A stretch of DNA of 7,197 nucleotides from an uncultured Pseudomonadota bacterium (GTDB taxonomy: Bacteria > Lernaellota > Lernaellaia > Lernaellales > Lernaellaceae). Made by a program: the position numbers and the translations under genes. Below are positions 5,197-7,197 of this stretch, one piece after another. The notes beneath the pieces are model-generated. The model worked only from the letters and a program-made list of their open reading frames with translations. It made no database searches and was not told the origin of the DNA. How positions within the stretch are numbered: position 1 is the first letter of the stretch; the number at the start of each line of letters is the position of its first letter. The DNA is taken from assembly GCA_937967875.1 (NCBI GenBank), contig CALBTQ010000489.1, forward strand, positions 1-7,197. The letters are read 5' to 3'.

Positions 5197-6306
5197 TTAT
5201 CGCAACCAATCTTCCACACGCGGATTGACGTCGGGCGAATTCTTCCCGTATTGCCAATACCGCGCGTACTGAACGTTGGCCTGCTTCTTATCTTGTCGCA
5301 CCTCCTCCAGGAAAATCCCGTAAGCGAGGTACGCTTCGGCCAGCCCCGGGTCGATGGCGATGGCGCGCTTGTACGCGGCTTCGGCCGCGTCGCTGCTGCC
5401 CTTGACCCGCCGGGCGATGCCCAGGTTCATCCAGGACACCGCGTTGGACGGATCGATCTCCACCGCCCGCTCCAGGCGCACGAGCGCCTTGTCGAATTGG
5501 CGCAATAGAATCTCCAATGCGCCCAGGTTGGTCAATGCCGTCACGTTGTTCGGATCGGACTTGAGCGCCCGCTCGAACTGCACCTTGGCCAGGCTTATTT
5601 CGCCCAGTTTAAACAGCATGTAGCCGTAGTTGGCGATCAGGTCCGCGTTCTTCGGACTCAGCTTTTCCGCATTTTTAAAGACCCGCTCGGCCAACTGCGG
5701 TTTGCCCTGATAAAAGTAGAGCAAACCGAGGTTCACATGCGCCGGCACAAACCTGTAATCGATGCGCAAGATCTTCTTGAACGCCGCTTCCGCCTGGTCG
5801 TACTTGCCCATGCGCATGTACACCGCGCCCAGGTTGTTTTGCGCCTCCAGGTTGTTGGGCTCGCGGGCCACCACGGCTTCGAACTGCGAAACCGCCGCCG
5901 ACAGCTTGCCGGTGGCCAGGTAGCTCGCGCCCAGGTTGACCTGCGCCTGACGATAATTGCTGCGCAAGCCCAAGGCGCGCCGCAAATCCTCGGACGCCTC
6001 GTCGTTCTTGCCCAGCTTCATCCGCACCAACCCGCGGTTGTAATATGCTTCGGCGATTTGCGGGTCGGCCTTGATCGCTTTGTCATACAACGTTTCGGCC
6101 CGCGCCCAATCGTTGGCCTGGGCCGCCCGCAGCGCCTGCTGCATCTGGTCGCGCGCCGCGGCCGGGCCGACCGGCTCGGGCGTGGGCATGGCCGCTCCCG
6201 GCCCGGTCGTCACCGGTTTGTCCGGCTTTTTGGCGCTCGAGCCGCAGCCCAGACCGATAGCCAGACACACTATTATACCGCAAATCAGCAGCCAATGCCG
6301 GTTCAT
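5197..6306 (-). CDS. TPR-repeat probable lipoprotein
   Basis: A 369-residue protein. Residues 1-21 look like a lipoprotein signal (hydrophobic LLICGIIVCLAIGLGC) with Cys21 as the likely lipidated residue. The lipobox GLGC is imperfect at -3, so a plain signal anchor is possible. A Pro-rich linker (28-48) leads into nine consecutive 34-residue tetratricopeptide repeats from about 50 to 355. The consensus is plain in EAYYNRGLVRMKLGKNDEA, NNLGAVYMRMGKYDQAEAAF and TNLGALEILLRQFDKA. A short tail follows (PDVNPRVEDWLR). TPR solenoids bind partner proteins, so it should be a periplasmic scaffold on the outer or inner membrane. The ATG overlaps the upstream TPR gene's stop (ATGA, 6303-6306). AGGAGGT (6313-6319) lies inside that gene, seven bases upstream for AGGAGG, so the two TPR genes are translationally coupled. 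Fold certain; partner unknown. Confidence 0.9.
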   Translation of the reverse strand: MNRHWLLICGIIVCLAIGLGCGSSAKKPDKPVTTGPGAAMPTPEPVGPAAARDQMQQALRAAQANDWARAETLYDKAIKADPQIAEAYYNRGLVRMKLGKNDEASEDLRRALGLRSNYRQAQVNLGASYLATGKLSAAVSQFEAVVAREPNNLEAQNNLGAVYMRMGKYDQAEAAFKKILRIDYRFVPAHVNLGLLYFYQGKPQLAERVFKNAEKLSPKNADLIANYGYMLFKLGEISLAKVQFERALKSDPNNVTALTNLGALEILLRQFDKALVRLERAVEIDPSNAVSWMNLGIARRVKGSSDAAEAAYKRAIAIDPGLAEAYLAYGIFLEEVRQDKKQANVQYARYWQYGKNSPDVNPRVEDWLR

Positions 6307-7150
6307 TGCGCCACCTCCTGCACCGCTTCATCCGCCGGCGCGAACTGCTGCCCGCCGCCTCCCGCGGGCGGGGTCGTCGCGGGTGGAGTCGCCCCCGGGA
6401 CGGTCGGCGGCGCCGGCATCGCCGGAATCTGTCCGTCCAGCTCGGCCGTGGCGAACGCCGGCCGTTCCACCGCGCCGGGCACTTCAAACTTCGGCTCGAC
6501 CGTTGCCGGCTCCAGCTTCTTGAGTTGGATGTAGCTCTTCACGATCCAGTCGTTGATCAACCGTTCGTCGATGCCCTTTTGCACGTTCTGCTTGAACGCT
6601 TCCAGGGCGCGGTTTTTGATCGGGAAGGCGATTTCCTCGAGTTTGAAGATGTATTCGTCCTGCATCTCCGGCTCGAGGTCTTCCGGCACCGGCGCGGTCA
6701 GCAGGGCTTCGGAGAACTCCTGGTTGATCATGCCGATCATATGCAGCGACGCGGTGGCCCACTTGTAATTGCCGAAGGTGACCACCTGTTCGTAGTACAC
6801 CTTGAGTTTTTTGAACATTTCCGCTTTGGTTTTAAGCACTTCCGAGTCTTTCCGCATGTTGCCGGTAAAGACCATCGCCTTGTATTCCTGGTAGTAATGG
6901 TCGGCGATGCGGAACTGCGCCTCGGCGGCGAACGCGGCGTTGGTCTGCGGATCGACCTGCTTGGCCTTGACGAACACGGCGACCGATTGCAGGTAGCGTT
7001 TTTCCGCCTCGCCGAAGCTGCCGCGGTCTTCCATCATCTTGCCCCAACGGAAGAACGCTTCGCTCATGCGCGTGGCGTCGTCCGGTCCACGCTTGGCGTA
7101 CTCGGCATAGGCGTTCATCGCGCCGTTGGTGTCGCCGGTCTTCTCGTAGA
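6303..7150 (-). CDS. TPR-type protein with Pro/Gly-rich tail, 5' truncated by adapter
   Basis: The frame stays open upstream of the ATG at 7118 up to the adapter junction, reading YEKTGDTNGA before that Met. This Met is therefore probably internal and the N-terminus is lost. At least 281 codons are present. Numbering from that Met, helical repeat-like units are seen in 3-50 (YAEYAKRGPDD, WGKMMEDRGSFGEAEKRY), 62-80 (FAAEAQFRIADHYYQEYK) and 97-135, including YYEQVVTFGNYKWATASL then HMIGMINQEFSEALLTAPVP. Further helices run to about 202 (NRALEAFKQNVQ, INDWIVKSYIQLKKL). A Pro/Ala/Gly-rich, probably disordered tail covers about 232-271. The pattern resembles large deltaproteobacterial TPR proteins found near AgmX/PglI-domain genes (GltE/AglT-like), a comparison from memory. 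Signal peptide cannot be judged. It is the first visible gene of the operon and overlaps the next by four bases. More operon genes may lie upstream, beyond the contig. Confidence 0.85.
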
Positions 7151-7197
7151 AGATCGGAAGAGCGTCGTGTAGGGAAAGAGTGTAGATCTCGGTGGTC
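7151..7197 (-). other. Illumina P5/TruSeq adapter read-through (artefact)
   Basis: The last 47 bases are the reverse complement of the Illumina universal adapter, beginning with the diagnostic AGATCGGAAGAGC. They are not genomic. They end the TPR reading frame at the contig edge and form, with 1-46, a perfect artificial inverted repeat. Confidence 0.98.

Noticed and set aside
1..7197. Perfect terminal inverted repeats suggesting a transposon or linear replicon
   Set aside because: They are the Illumina P5/TruSeq adapter in opposite orientations, not genomic repeats.

Overview
The window is a GC-rich, gene-dense assembled contig whose first 46 and last 47 bases are Illumina TruSeq/P5 adapter rather than genome. 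The real insert is about 47-7150. Both ends therefore cut through genes. Every convincing gene lies on the minus strand, so the biological reading direction is from 7150 down to 47. Gene style suggests a deltaproteobacterial-grade Gram-negative (Myxococcota, Bradymonadota, Desulfobacterota or a related uncultured lineage). The main clues are an AgmX/PglI C-terminal domain protein with an FHA-like N-terminus and Gly-rich linker, paired ExbD paralogues, and TPR proteins. This placement is inference; there is no rRNA or marker gene to confirm it.

Order of transcription: (1) a TPR protein missing its N-terminus (6303-7150); (2) a probable TPR lipoprotein with nine repeats, overlapping gene 1 by ATGA (5197-6306); (3) a 77-residue exported small protein (4946-5179); (4) an ExbB/TolQ/MotA-type inner-membrane channel protein (4168-4824); (5) an ExbD/TolR-type protein whose transmembrane Asp is Asn (3553-4122); (6) a possible 58-residue ORF exactly filling the next gap (3364-3540); (7) a second ExbD/TolR-type protein that keeps the Asp (2837-3352); (8) an FHA-like/TM/Gly-rich/AgmX-PglI TonB-like protein (1493-2788); (9) a gap of about 190 bp rich in inverted repeats, with a weak TTG-start ORF; (10) a small periplasmic helical protein (748-1302); (11) an outer-membrane beta-barrel protein missing its C-terminal half (47-688).

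Together these look like one operon for an envelope-spanning, proton-motive-force-driven machine. It would have an ExbB plus two ExbD stator in the inner membrane, a TonB-like energy arm crossing the periplasm, periplasmic TPR and coiled-coil scaffolds, and an outer-membrane barrel as a possible partner. The composition recalls the Myxococcus Agl-Glt apparatus (one TolQ-like AglR, two TolR-like AglQ/AglS, AgmX/PglI-domain GltJ/GltG, TPR GltE) and related deltaproteobacterial TonB-type loci. Nothing in the window proves gliding motility; transport, envelope assembly or polysaccharide-related functions fit equally well. The most unusual points are the Asp-to-Asn change in one ExbD, the loss of the usual TM3 Glu in ExbB, the 77-residue exported protein, the candidate 58-residue ORF, and a truncated barrel gene that is open to the contig end. 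No tRNA, rRNA, CRISPR, insertion sequence, convincing promoter or rho-independent terminator was seen.
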